NCBI GenBank assembly: GCA_002499345.1
Contig: DALF01000019.1
Span: forward strand, 1-64,000
Reading direction: 5' to 3'
Origin: Euryarchaeota archaeon UBA170
Lineage (GTDB): Archaea; Thermoplasmatota; Poseidoniia; Poseidoniales; Thalassarchaeaceae
DNA length: 64,000 nucleotides
Part shown: in pieces, positions 8,904 through 18,127 of the stretch
Layout of the letters: every line of letters starts with the position of its first letter
Position numbering within the stretch: position 1 is the stretch's first letter
The notes under the pieces: generated by a model
The model's database searches: none
Seen by the model: the letters and a program-made list of their open reading frames with translations, nothing else
Told to the model about the DNA's origin: nothing
Translations under genes and position numbers: made by a program

Positions 8904-10745
8904 TCAGTAAACATCTCTGAGATATCGCTTCTGAGTTTTCATCAGTGTGGTTTCTACAAATTCTTTTGCTTCATCAGGAGACATTCCGCCATGCTCGGAA
9001 CAGATTTCTATTAATGTAGAGTGCACATCCTTAGCCATGTAATTCTTATCTCCACAGACATAGAAATATCCACCTCCATCTATCCAGTTCCATATTTCCT
9101 CACCATTTTTCTTCATTAGGTGCTGAACATACACTTTCTCAGAGCCTTGTCTGGACCATGCTAAATCATGCTTGTCCAATACTCCCCTCTCTTTCCAAGA
9201 TTCCATCTCGTCACGATAGTAGTACTCGCCCTCTTCAGTCCAGTCACCGAAGAACAACCAATTCCTACCTGTATCGCCATTGATATCTCTTTGCTGAAGG
9301 AACGCCCTGAATGGAGCTATTCCTGTCCCTGGTCCTACCATAATTGCATCGGCTGATCCAACTTCTGGCAGGACGAAGGATCTTGTCGGAGACATGAACA
9401 CTCCAATCTCTGTCTGATTTACTTCGCACCTGTCTGCTAAGAATCCCGTACAGAGCCCGGTTTTATCCCTATCATGATGATTATATCTAACTATTCCCAC
9501 TGTGAGATGAACAGTTCCTGGCTCATGATCTGGACTACTGGCTATGGAGTATAATCTTGGCTTAAGACGGTCCATACCCTCAACAAGTTGCTGTGCTGTG
9601 AACCCAATATGACCAAAATCTGAGAGGGCGTCTACATAGTCTCGTGACCACATGTAGTCTTCCATTGCCTTGGGGTCTGATGTCAATTCATTCCAGAGAT
9701 TCTCTGATGGATTTGATGGCATTCCGATTTCGACATATTGTTCTGGAACATCGCCATCATCACCAGAACCAGTCCAGTCCATCAATACAGTCCCGTCCCT
9801 TGAGGATGACCTTTTCCTACTGACTATCTTGATATCTATGCTGGAGGAAGACGACACCACTCTAGGGCCAAGGGACTCGATCCATTTCTTGGATACCCTA
9901 TGGACTTCATACTTATCCATCAAGGCCTCTCTTAGACTGAATTCACCGGCGTGAGTTTCAACGATTTCTTCACCAGTGAGAGAAGTCATTGAAAGAATCT
10001 CTTGAACTGCTTCTGGGGGGCCACGTGGAACAACCCCTAAGGCGTCCCCTGCCTTGTAATTGAGTCCTGAGTCCCCTAATTGGAAGACAATATGCCTAGT
10101 CTCCTTACCAGAACCCTCGCCATTGAGAATGTAGTTTTCTGAAATATTGGTAGGATATGGATTCTTGGCATTCCACTGCGATTTATCTGATTTCTTTGGA
10201 GCTTCTTCACTCGAAGTTTCGACTTCAATAGTCACAGAAGTTGACGAAGAATCAGTGCCTACATCCATTGGGTCGTCTTCGATTGCGGCCATTAATGGTA
10301 GAACGGCGGCAGTCCACTCTGCGGCTGGGCCCTCGTAGTCAACGTCACAGTCTACTCTCTGATGGACTCTGTTAGCCCCCATTGTCTCAAACCATGCGTC
10401 CCACTCCTTTCCCGATTCGCAGAACAAATCATAAGACGTGTCTCCCAAAGCTAGGACTGAGAAATTCAAGCCATTGAGGTCTGTGATGGATCCAGCATTT
10501 GCGGCATCCCAAAGATCTTCTGCGTTGTCGGGTTGCTCCCCATCCCCCCAAGTGCTGCAATAGACTAAGATTCTCTTCTGATTGGTCAAATCATTAACTT
10601 GAATTTCATCCATGGCTTTTACAGAGGCATTTAGGCCATGGTTTGCACAAGCTTTACCCGCCTGTTCGGCGAGCTCTTCAGAATTTCCAGATTGAGAACC
10701 ATACAGAATGAGAATAGAACGGGGTTCGGACACTATATCCCTCAT
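8904..10745 (-). CDS. diflavin reductase, CysJ/cytochrome P450 reductase-like
   Basis: 613 residues with the three-part layout of NADPH diflavin reductases. The FMN-binding flavodoxin domain starts at LYGSQSGNSEELAEQAG (approximately residues 14-30). An acidic Ser/Glu-rich linker covers approximately 155-190. The FAD domain has RLYSIASSPDHEPG, and the NADPH domain has VGPGTGIAPFRAFLQQRD. It ends in KRYLRDVY, the C-terminus typical of the sulfite reductase flavoprotein CysJ. It passes electrons from NADPH via FAD and FMN to a haem or iron-sulfur partner. No CysI haemoprotein or P450 lies nearby, so the electron acceptor is unknown. Likely acquired from bacteria (inference). Confidence 0.9.
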   Translation of the reverse strand: MRDIVSEPRSILILYGSQSGNSEELAEQAGKACANHGLNASVKAMDEIQVNDLTNQKRILVYCSTWGDGEQPDNAEDLWDAANAGSITDLNGLNFSVLALGDTSYDLFCESGKEWDAWFETMGANRVHQRVDCDVDYEGPAAEWTAAVLPLMAAIEDDPMDVGTDSSSTSVTIEVETSSEEAPKKSDKSQWNAKNPYPTNISENYILNGEGSGKETRHIVFQLGDSGLNYKAGDALGVVPRGPPEAVQEILSMTSLTGEEIVETHAGEFSLREALMDKYEVHRVSKKWIESLGPRVVSSSSSIDIKIVSRKRSSSRDGTVLMDWTGSGDDGDVPEQYVEIGMPSNPSENLWNELTSDPKAMEDYMWSRDYVDALSDFGHIGFTAQQLVEGMDRLKPRLYSIASSPDHEPGTVHLTVGIVRYNHHDRDKTGLCTGFLADRCEVNQTEIGVFMSPTRSFVLPEVGSADAIMVGPGTGIAPFRAFLQQRDINGDTGRNWLFFGDWTEEGEYYYRDEMESWKERGVLDKHDLAWSRQGSEKVYVQHLMKKNGEEIWNWIDGGGYFYVCGDKNYMAKDVHSTLIEICSEHGGMSPDEAKEFVETTLMKTQKRYLRDVY

Positions 10746-10846
10746 ACCGTCGGGATAATGGTCGTTTATGAATAAATGTAATGGGAGATCTCTACAAAGT
10801 GCAAAAAAGGCGATGAGGTCAAGTCAGGTACCGCTCTCGCAATGCC

Positions 10847-11638
10847 GTGCCGAGAGTTGATTTCCTAGGGACCGGGAATGCTTTCTCACCTCATGGTAGA
10901 ATGCACGCATTGGCCCTAATAGATGGATCGATACTAATCGACACCCCTCCTACACTGCTTACTCAATTAAGAAGATCTGGCTTTTCACCAGGCGATATAG
11001 AGCATATTTTGTTTACTCACTGGCATGGAGACCACAATTTTGGATTTCCATTCTTGATGCTCGATAGGAAGTATATCTCAAACAGAGATGCAAAAGTAGG
11101 TTTGGATGTATATCTAAGGCCCGGGGGAAAAGATATTCTCTCAAGATTATGTAGATTGGGATTTCCTGGGAGTCTGGAGTCTCTGAATCAAATGCTAAGC
11201 TGGCACGAATCGGAGTATGAGGTGATTGGTGAAACTGGTTGGAAATTCCATAGGTTTCCAGTTCTTCACAATCCAGAAACCGACCCTCATGGCTACGAAC
11301 TGGTGCATGAATCTAACTTCCGTCTACTCCACTGTGGCGATTCTGGACCCTGTGATGAAATTAATAATCGGGCAGAGAGAGCAGATGTAATTATCGTGGA
11401 GATGGGTATGCCGGATATTGGGGAGTTCCCTCATCATCATCGTCCTTCGGACGTAATAGAATTGGCTTCCAGAAATCCTCATGCTAAGATTTTGGTTACA
11501 CACAATTACTCTTCTGGGAAAGGGTCCAAAGAAGGATTTATGATTCCAAATCTTCCTAGTACTATTTGTCAGTTGGAAGATGGAGATAGCTTGGTTATTG
11601 ATGAAGAAGGATTATTCGAAGTTATAAGAAAAAAATAG
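10847..11638 (+). CDS. metallo-beta-lactamase-fold hydrolase (RNase Z-like)
   Basis: 263 residues from a GTG start. The metal-binding motif H-x-H-x-D-H is seen as HWHGDH at residues 58-63, with further ligands in FPVLHNPETDPHG, LLHCGDSG (Asp) and LVTHNYSSG. The opening FLGTGNAFSPHGRMH resembles the RNase Z/ElaC subgroup (F-L-G-T-G), but the exosite arm of tRNase Z is not evident. A role in tRNA 3'-end maturation is therefore only one option; phosphodiesterases of the same clan are equally possible. It precedes the AT-rich interval upstream of orc1/cdc6. Confidence 0.8.
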   Translation: MPRVDFLGTGNAFSPHGRMHALALIDGSILIDTPPTLLTQLRRSGFSPGDIEHILFTHWHGDHNFGFPFLMLDRKYISNRDAKVGLDVYLRPGGKDILSRLCRLGFPGSLESLNQMLSWHESEYEVIGETGWKFHRFPVLHNPETDPHGYELVHESNFRLLHCGDSGPCDEINNRAERADVIIVEMGMPDIGEFPHHHRPSDVIELASRNPHAKILVTHNYSSGKGSKEGFMIPNLPSTICQLEDGDSLVIDEEGLFEVIRKK

Positions 11639-11639
11639 A

Positions 11640-12036
11640 AAAAATAACTAGCATATATACTAGGCAAAATATTTTGATGATCGGTCGAGCTTAATTTTCA
11701 TAATCTAGAGCCTTCATGATTATACAATTGAGTCGTATGATAATTCAATACTGATTATATTACAATATGATTGTTATTTCATTCTAAGTGTAATAACTAC
11801 ATCTAGAAAAAATAAATGTTATCGTTGTACTGCTGATAAATTGAACACATAAAGATGGAGGGAGTGTAGAAAGTAAACTTCTATTCCACATAGTCTCACA
11901 AACCTAACATAAGCCTAATTTCTACAGAGAGTCTTATTATCTCAAGCTTACTCGCTCTAACTCCACGTTTGCTAATAGACTACTCCAATGAGGAGTGGTG
12001 ATGGTATGGAAGTGGGATGACTTGGAGTGTTAAGAA
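11640..12036. other. AT-rich intergenic stretch upstream of orc1/cdc6, candidate replication origin
   Basis: 397 bases without a gene. The first 220 bases are strikingly AT-rich compared with the flanking genes and begin with a near-palindrome CTAG-N8-CTAG (11648-11663) containing ATATAT. The second half carries repeated GGAGT cores: direct copies at 11861, 11992 and 12024, and inverted copies at 11960 and 11982. The 11982-11996 pair forms ACTCC-AATGA-GGAGT. Archaeal origins commonly lie next to orc1/cdc6 and contain an AT-rich unwinding element flanked by inverted origin-recognition boxes. The layout fits that; the box assignment is inference. Confidence 0.5.
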
Positions 12037-13275
12037 ATGGAGGGAAACATTTTCGAAAAGATTCTCGGTCAGGAGAGCCTGTTCGTCGATAGGAAAATCT
12101 TTGATCATGCCTTTGAACCCGACAGTCTTCCTCATAGAGGCGATGAAGTAGACTCTCTTGTTAGAAATTTAGTAGATGCATTGAATGGGCACATTCCCTC
12201 GAATATGCTCCTATACGGGGTCCCCGGTTCTGGAAAGACTGTAGTCACTAGATACGTTCTGTCTCAGCTTCTTGACAAAGGGGCAGAGATGGGTGAGCCA
12301 GTCTTCAGTTACGAGATAAATTGCAGAAATATAGACACCAAGTACAGAGTGGTTCAGAACATTGCCTCCCGTCTATCCAGACGGGGAGACTCACTAATTC
12401 CATTCACGGGGTGGCCGACAGATAGGGTATTGGAGACTCTAGTTTCAAGGATGGATAGAGAAGGCGGAGTCCACATTATCGTTCTTGATGAGATAGATAA
12501 CCTTGTGGCTAGAGCGGGAGATGGTATACTGTACAATCTCACGAACTTGAACACGATCCTTAAGTCATCCAGATGTTGTATAATTGGAATCAGTAATGAC
12601 TTACACTTCACACAGCATCTTGATCCAAGAGTAAGTTCCAGATTGAGTCAGGAAGATTTGGTTTTCCATCCTTATGGGGCAATTCAGATTCAGGATATAT
12701 TGGAAGAGAGGATTCTTTTGGGACTCAGGAATAATTCTTTGGATGGCGGAGTTATTGAGCTATGCTCTGCATTGGCGGCTCAAGAACATGGAGACGCCAG
12801 GAGGGCGCTAGACCTCCTCAGGATTTCTGTACAAAAGGCAGAGCAGCAGGGTCATGATATGGTCTCTCCTTCACATGTCAGGCTTGCACAGAGTCAACTT
12901 GAATACGATCAAGTCACACCGGTTCTCAAGACTCTTCCCCTGCATCAGAAACTGGTACTATTCTCTATCAAACTGAATGAAGAGAATGGCCTTAGAAATA
13001 TCAGCACCGGGGAAGTGTACAGAACCTACTCTGACGCCTGCTTGAAAATAGGTGTTGAACCGTTGACAGCGAGACGAATTTCTTCTCTCCTGAATGAGCT
13101 GGATACGCTCGGAATGATAATGGCGAGGAATGTCAGCAAGGGAAGGGGAGGAAGGAGCAAGCAAGTTAACTCCGCGGTACCTAGTGGAATAGATGTGATA
13201 CATACTTTGAGTAAATCTGAGCCATTGATTGCTCAAGCATCTGAAGAAAAATACGCTCTTCAAAGCAGATTATGA
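12037..13275 (+). CDS. cdc6: Orc1/Cdc6 family replication initiator
   Basis: 412 residues. Residues 61-68 are the Walker A motif GVPGSGKT, and HIIVLDEIDNL (approximately 146-156) is Walker B of an AAA+ ATPase. A sensor-2-like segment, GDARRALDLLR, is followed by a C-terminal winged helix (approximately residues 305-385, with STGEVYRTYSDAC and ISSLLNELDTLGMI). This is the usual archaeal Orc1/Cdc6 architecture and length. The protein binds origin recognition boxes and loads the MCM helicase. The long AT-rich upstream region and its repeats support autoregulation and an adjacent origin. The ATG at 12037 follows a GGAGTG-containing stretch. Confidence 0.95.
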   Translation: MEGNIFEKILGQESLFVDRKIFDHAFEPDSLPHRGDEVDSLVRNLVDALNGHIPSNMLLYGVPGSGKTVVTRYVLSQLLDKGAEMGEPVFSYEINCRNIDTKYRVVQNIASRLSRRGDSLIPFTGWPTDRVLETLVSRMDREGGVHIIVLDEIDNLVARAGDGILYNLTNLNTILKSSRCCIIGISNDLHFTQHLDPRVSSRLSQEDLVFHPYGAIQIQDILEERILLGLRNNSLDGGVIELCSALAAQEHGDARRALDLLRISVQKAEQQGHDMVSPSHVRLAQSQLEYDQVTPVLKTLPLHQKLVLFSIKLNEENGLRNISTGEVYRTYSDACLKIGVEPLTARRISSLLNELDTLGMIMARNVSKGRGGRSKQVNSAVPSGIDVIHTLSKSEPLIAQASEEKYALQSRL

Positions 13276-13333
13276 TTTTTCTTCACTCAGACAATGATTA
13301 TACAGAAGTCCTAAGTCCCCGAGGCGTTGAACT

Positions 13334-13849
13334 ATGACTGACTCGGAATGGATGGATTCTTTGACACGCCCCAGTAAGACCGTGTCTGCTGCATTGGCAC
13401 TGCTGGGCTCGTGGATTGTTTTCCTCGCTGTGGTTAATGTCTCAATAGGTGCCTACTCAGAAGGAAGGAAAGTCTTGTGGATAGACTTCTTCACTGGAGT
13501 CAGAGATTCCTCAACTACAGATATGGCCTTAGTGATAGATGATGGCATGTTTGGTTTTATTGGCTTGGCTATCATTGGATTGGGAGCTATGGGGATGAAT
13601 AATACTCATGAGTCTGGATTTAGTGGCTGGCTAAGAGGTTTACCAAGCTGTATTGTTGGGTGTTTATTTTCTTCCGAAAGAAGTACTAATGAGCTGATTT
13701 CTAGTTGGCTGGTCGCTCTTGGCGTCTTATTCTACCTTGCATGGAGTGTAATGGAGTATACTTGGGTAGATCCAGGAGTTTACTCGGTTGCAGCTGTTTT
13801 AGTGTCTTTCGGAGTTGGGATTGGGTTTCTAGAAGAGTCCTCAAATTAG
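13334..13849 (+). CDS. four-span integral membrane protein of unknown function
   Basis: 171 residues. By hydrophobicity it has four membrane spans: approximately 18-40 (ALALLGSWIVFLAVVNVSIG), 72-90 (FGFIGLAIIGLGAMGM), 128-147 (SWLVALGVLFYLAWSVMEY) and 152-168 (SVAAVLVSFGVGIGFL). No known motif or signal peptide was recognised. It follows cdc6 on the same strand after 58 nt and converges on the CoA-biosynthesis fusion gene with a 3-nt gap. The neighbourhood gives no clue to its role. Confidence 0.6.
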   Translation: MTDSEWMDSLTRPSKTVSAALALLGSWIVFLAVVNVSIGAYSEGRKVLWIDFFTGVRDSSTTDMALVIDDGMFGFIGLAIIGLGAMGMNNTHESGFSGWLRGLPSCIVGCLFSSERSTNELISSWLVALGVLFYLAWSVMEYTWVDPGVYSVAAVLVSFGVGIGFLEESSN

Positions 13850-13852
13850 GGT

Positions 13853-14890
13853 TTAATTTGAGTTTACATCCATAGAACCTAGTAGATCCCTACATCTAGA
13901 CTTTGAATCCAAATCAGTTAGTCTGATTACTACCCCTCTACCTGGCTGTCCATAGAGAATTACTGCTCCCAATGGAGCTAGTGGATGTAATATCAAAGGT
14001 GCTAGATCTTCCTCCCCCTCTACGATAATGAGGGTCGATTCTGAGTTTTCTTTATTTTCATTATATCCAAATTTCGTCATAGATTGAAAGCAACAATGGT
14101 ATAATTCGGGAGTTATAGATCCTGCTGGATTACGGCACTTTAACACACAATCGTATAGATTTTCATCTATTTCTGAAGCTTGATCCCATCTCTTACGCTT
14201 TGTCATTCCATCGATAATCGCTATATCTGCTGGTTTGTTCAAGTCCTGTAGAGTTTTCACTGTCACATCCCCTACTGCTATTATCGGACCATGTTCATTG
14301 GAGATTCTTTCTAAAACATTAATCATGGCATTCTCTGGTTTATTCTCATCCCCTTCAACTAGGAGTCCAAAGGGAGTTTTCAGCTTCTCCTCTACCACTG
14401 AATTAAGCGATATAGTAGATTTTCCAATTTCCTCATTTAACCAAGCCCTACCGTCCCTGTCTGTGAGTCCCATTCTGATATTTGTACTAGAAACGACCTC
14501 TCCGTTACTATCCAATATGGGGTCGACAATTATTGTATGGAGAGTATTCAATTTATTTTGAGCCCTGATTTTATTTATTTCATCGCAGTTGGATATTGTT
14601 TCACGTGTACAAATAATTACTTCCGCGGATTCATGCGAAGGTGCGGGGCCGTATTCATCTTCAAGAACATGGAAAGACACTCTATGTTGTAACTCGGGAG
14701 ACAGTGATTTCATAATGAGTTCCTTTCTATCATCCCATGACCCTATTCTCTTATCCTTCCTTTTTGCTAAGATATCACTTGTCATCCATATCTCTAACAT
14801 ATCGCATTCATTGAGTCCGATTTCCAGTAATTTTTGATGCCCTACGTGGAATCTATCGAAGGTCCCCCCAACTAAACCCAATGACATCAT
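13853..14890 (-). CDS. fusion of phosphopantetheine adenylyltransferase and GTP-dependent dephospho-CoA kinase
   Basis: 345 residues from the ATG at 14890. An upstream in-frame ATG would add 25 poorly conserved residues and run into the structured intergenic region. The N-terminal domain (approximately 1-150) is a cytidylyltransferase: GLVGGTFDRFHVGHQKLL contains the H-x-G-H motif, and STNIRMG the ISS-T-x-I-R block of archaeal PPAT. The C-terminal domain (approximately 165-340) matches DUF359, the archaeal GTP-dependent dephospho-CoA kinase: PFGLLVEGDENKPENAM, IIAVGDVTVKTL, CRNPAGSI, LIIVEGEEDLAPLILHPLAP and LYGQPGRGVV. Together they would catalyse the last two steps of CoA synthesis. In many archaea these are separate genes; fusion in one chain is notable. 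Confidence 0.88.
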   Translation of the reverse strand: MMSLGLVGGTFDRFHVGHQKLLEIGLNECDMLEIWMTSDILAKRKDKRIGSWDDRKELIMKSLSPELQHRVSFHVLEDEYGPAPSHESAEVIICTRETISNCDEINKIRAQNKLNTLHTIIVDPILDSNGEVVSSTNIRMGLTDRDGRAWLNEEIGKSTISLNSVVEEKLKTPFGLLVEGDENKPENAMINVLERISNEHGPIIAVGDVTVKTLQDLNKPADIAIIDGMTKRKRWDQASEIDENLYDCVLKCRNPAGSITPELYHCCFQSMTKFGYNENKENSESTLIIVEGEEDLAPLILHPLAPLGAVILYGQPGRGVVIRLTDLDSKSRCRDLLGSMDVNSN

Positions 14891-14934
14891 CGACACCCTG
14901 CTAGAGGAATAAGTCTTGAGGGCTTTGGAAGAAT

Positions 14935-15252
14935 GTGTGCCCCGGGGCGTAACGGCGGCCTTCACAGCTGAGCTCGGGCGCCTGACCCACCCCGGGACGT
15001 CTGTCGGACAATGGGGTAGTCCCTTGATTCATCCCCAATGGGTCCTCAGGGGACCTAACACGGTCCGGCCACCTGATTTGCGCCAGTGATCATTTCGTCA
15101 CAGACGATCCCACTGGTCTTCGACAGATGGCTACCCAAACGTGGTACCATGTTTCATCCTCAACCTCCGGCGAGGGGGTTTTGTCAACATGGTGTTGCCG
15201 TTGGGCGTTTCTCCGCACCCAATGTAGGAAATGAACCCCCCGGTTGACAAAT
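14935..15252. ncRNA. GC-rich, highly structured intergenic region; candidate structural RNA of unknown class
   Basis: About 320 bases between two minus-strand genes, clearly GC-richer than its surroundings and with no good reading frame. Complementary arms seen: 14941-14947 with 14990-14996; 15000-15006 with 15121-15127; 15012-15016 with 15033-15037; a hairpin 15083-15088/15111-15116 (CCAGTG/CACTGG); a hairpin 15201-15205/15218-15222. The arm at 15051-15055 can pair with either 15041-15045 or 15062-15066. Two interlocked pairs suggest a pseudoknot: 15174-15180 with 15234-15240, and 15181-15188 with 15243-15250. The length fits SRP or RNase P RNA, but their invariant motifs are absent on both strands. 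The transcribed strand is undetermined. Confidence 0.45.
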
Positions 15253-15253
15253 T

Positions 15254-17869
15254 CTATTCGAATGTAGATTTTGATAACAGACCCTCGTGAAATCCTGATG
15301 ACTTCAGGAGTAGTCTTTCAACTACATTCTTGTCGCCTTTTATTATTGAATCAGTTGTGAAATTAGGCCATTTGTAGAGAGGCTGTCCCAGCCACCCCAC
15401 CAAAGGATGGGTCTTACCTATTCCTGGAGGCCTATTCTCATTAATTGCATTCAGAGACTCTAGGAGGTCTGTGAGAGCTTCGGCTCCATTGGGAATCTCT
15501 TCCTTTACTCTGAATCTACGAGACAAAAGACCTCTAATTTTAGGTCCGCATCCATCGTATTGCAAGTCATTATTGAAGGGGAATTCACTTTTTGTACCAA
15601 TGGGCCTCAAGATTGCCGCTGACCATGATATATCCCTTTCAATTAGCCAAGAAAATATCTTATCCTCCTGAAGCGCCCATTCCAGTAAATCAGAGGAGAT
15701 ATGCGCCCACCATTCCATAGGTAGATTATTGATAATCTGCTCTGCATGTTCAATCGTGGGCTCCTCCTGCCCGGTAATTATTTGGTTCAATGTAGACCAT
15801 GTTTTAATATCATGGCCAAATGGTAAATCAACGGCCCTAGAAAGTATTTTTTCCAGTATTACTCTAGTCCTTTCCTCTGAAAAGTTATGATTTGAAGAAA
15901 TTAACCATAACAATCCTTGCAGAGTCTTGACAGAGCGAGTGGGAGGATTAGCTAGCCATACTTCTAGTGCCCAGTCCAGTAAATCTCCATGTAGAGATTC
16001 GGGTAACCAAGCTGAGTTCGCCAATAATTGTGATGCGACCCAAGATGAGCCTCTGGTGGCATTCATTGAATCTATCGTAGGCCTTGATCTAAGTGCAGAA
16101 TTCTGATCAGAACGAAGTAGCCTGGTAAATTCTTTAGAGAATAGATCCAAGACCGATTGTGGCGCTACATTGGCAACTTCCGAAAGCCCCTCCAGGGGGA
16201 GGAAATCAAAATCTAGTATTGAAAGCCACTCGGGATCAAGTCTAGAGCTCAGCCTCTGCCACCTAGGCCATCTAGAACGTGGGGTTGATGCGATCCATGA
16301 TGCGATCGGATATCTGGCTTCCATCCTATTTGCCCAGTCCTCATTTCCCTCAGGGTATTGAGATATTGCAGACTTGATTATTGACATATATTCCCGATCT
16401 TCAATGTTAGAGACTAAGGCCTGAAGTTCACTGGTAATATGATCATTCTTTTTCCCTGTGATTGAAATATCGTGAGGATTGGGAGAATGAAGTACTGGGT
16501 CTACGATTCTTACTGGCATCTCCCTGCCTCCACTGGTTCTAAGGCTCATCCAAGGAAGTGGCCTGAGTGCATCGATAGTCAGAGTATCTAAATTCAAAAA
16601 GGATTGGAATCTTTTTTCGACAAGTGCCATCCTTAAATTTTCACTAGAGGACACCAAATTTAGTAAGTCCTTGGAGGCATCTTTTGGAATATCGATAACC
16701 AAGGGAGAGGTTCCTTCTGTAGAAATTGCCCATCTAGTTAGTGATTCTGAAGCCGCCTTCCCTAGGCCCCTAGTATCCAAAAGTCTGGGCGACATATCTG
16801 ATGAAGAGAACTCTGAATTGCCCCAGTCCTGTCTGAATCTCCTCCATGTTGAGTCTTCAGTCCTGACTCTTCTTGTTCCTAATACTCTGTCTTTCAATGC
16901 TTGGCATCTTCTTGATCTCTCTGATTCAGAGAGGCGTGGGTGAGCTATAGAAATCCAGTGTTCCAGAGACTCAATGGGATATTTCTCTCCTTCTGACTCG
17001 AACCCACTGAGATCGGCGATAATCAATGAGCCATTCCTAGATGCCTTGAGTAGCATGGACCTTGGAAGTCTTTCAGATACCACGGCTATCATAGGTGAAG
17101 AGGGCCTGATGTCTGGGGCCATATCGTGACATCTTGCAAGAACCCATTGGCCCCTGTGCATGGATGCTTCAGGGAGTGGGGGCTTTGGTCTGTGAATCGG
17201 TCCTGAGAACCATTTTCCGGGTGCTATGGCGATAGGCCGTCCCTCTTCTAACAGCTTAGCCCTGATAATGCCAATAACCGATTCACTCTCTGAAAATGTT
17301 TCAATTTTTTCCTTATCATATACTGGAGGAGCCGCCCTATATTCATTGGTTGCCAAGTCGATCCATCTTGGTGACCTTTCCTTCAGAACCGCCCAGCTCC
17401 AAGGAACCCCCTCAGTTCCACTGGAGAATTGTTCCATTTCTATTTCTCGTGGGGGCCTGTCGGGAATTGGCATCAGAGGAGAAGAAGGTTGTACTGACAA
17501 CCCCAATAAAAGATTAGGACCATCACGGAAAAGTATGCAATAGTCTCCTCGTTCTCTTGAGATCGGAATTGCCTCTGAGGCTAGTGCCAATTCATCTGAC
17601 TTTATTGCTAACCATCCTGATTCAGTGAGATGTAGTTTTGCTCCTCTGCTTCCAGGTGGCATATCGCTGTCTACCAGTGTAGCGTTTCTTAGCCTCCTGA
17701 TCTCTGCTGAAGCATGGGGAACTCTGATTCCAGTTGCAGTGGCTATCTCACTTACTGTGAATCTACCCTCTGCAAGAAATCCGAGGATTCGTCTCTTATT
17801 CCTACTTCTAATTTTTGAGGGCGAAATTATTTCGTCGGTATTCACGAGGAATTTGGAATCATCCGACAT
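15254..17869 (-). CDS. very large protein with N-terminal winged-helix domain
   Basis: 871 residues. Residues approximately 15-85 form a wHTH domain: SPSKIRSRNKRRILGFLAEG, then a turn and recognition helix (FTVSEIATATGIRVPHASAE), then a wing (SRGAKLHLTESGW), as in ArsR/MarR-type regulators. The remaining approximately 780 residues are not recognised: a beta-rich stretch around 105-150 (DYCILFRDGPNLLLGLSVQ), then a long helical, Trp-rich C-terminal region with repeated W-L/W-A pairs. There is no membrane span. It is likely a DNA-binding regulator with a large sensory or scaffolding part; nothing supports a ligand. It is divergent from two small wHTH genes across a 258-bp AT-rich region. Confidence 0.65.
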   Translation of the reverse strand: MSDDSKFLVNTDEIISPSKIRSRNKRRILGFLAEGRFTVSEIATATGIRVPHASAEIRRLRNATLVDSDMPPGSRGAKLHLTESGWLAIKSDELALASEAIPISRERGDYCILFRDGPNLLLGLSVQPSSPLMPIPDRPPREIEMEQFSSGTEGVPWSWAVLKERSPRWIDLATNEYRAAPPVYDKEKIETFSESESVIGIIRAKLLEEGRPIAIAPGKWFSGPIHRPKPPLPEASMHRGQWVLARCHDMAPDIRPSSPMIAVVSERLPRSMLLKASRNGSLIIADLSGFESEGEKYPIESLEHWISIAHPRLSESERSRRCQALKDRVLGTRRVRTEDSTWRRFRQDWGNSEFSSSDMSPRLLDTRGLGKAASESLTRWAISTEGTSPLVIDIPKDASKDLLNLVSSSENLRMALVEKRFQSFLNLDTLTIDALRPLPWMSLRTSGGREMPVRIVDPVLHSPNPHDISITGKKNDHITSELQALVSNIEDREYMSIIKSAISQYPEGNEDWANRMEARYPIASWIASTPRSRWPRWQRLSSRLDPEWLSILDFDFLPLEGLSEVANVAPQSVLDLFSKEFTRLLRSDQNSALRSRPTIDSMNATRGSSWVASQLLANSAWLPESLHGDLLDWALEVWLANPPTRSVKTLQGLLWLISSNHNFSEERTRVILEKILSRAVDLPFGHDIKTWSTLNQIITGQEEPTIEHAEQIINNLPMEWWAHISSDLLEWALQEDKIFSWLIERDISWSAAILRPIGTKSEFPFNNDLQYDGCGPKIRGLLSRRFRVKEEIPNGAEALTDLLESLNAINENRPPGIGKTHPLVGWLGQPLYKWPNFTTDSIIKGDKNVVERLLLKSSGFHEGLLSKSTFE

Positions 17870-18127
17870 GATTTACCACCATTGAATCATTCCACATTAG
17901 TTATTTGTAATAAAATCATCTGAATAGTTACATTTTATTACATATTTCTATTGGAGAAGTGGTAGGTTCCATTTCAACACCGAATACTTACACCGTAATT
18001 ATGCTATTTACCGTGATGATAGGTAACTAAAGTTGGCTATATCGTACAGAACGGTTATATCAGTGTCTGCTATCCTGTGTACATCGGGTAAGTAACGGGG
18101 ACCGGTAATCAGGAGAGACGGGAAGAT
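17870..18127. promoter_or_regulatory. divergent, AT-rich promoter region between wHTH genes
   Basis: 258 bases separating the minus-strand 871-residue wHTH gene from the plus-strand small wHTH pair. The part next to the large gene is AT-rich (TAATAAAATC, TTTTATTACATATTTC, approximately 17908-17948), suitable for TATA boxes in either direction. A further TATA-like GGTTATATCAG lies near 18053. GGAGAGACGGGAAG immediately precedes the ATG at 18128 and is a plausible ribosome binding site. No clear operator palindrome was found by eye. Confidence 0.4.

Noticed and set aside
14935..15252. SRP RNA or RNase P RNA
   Set aside because: Length and GC content fit, but no helix-8 G-N-A-R/A-G-C-A-G motif (no GCAG on either strand) and no GAGGAAAGTC or matching P4 partner were found. 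Left as an unassigned candidate RNA.
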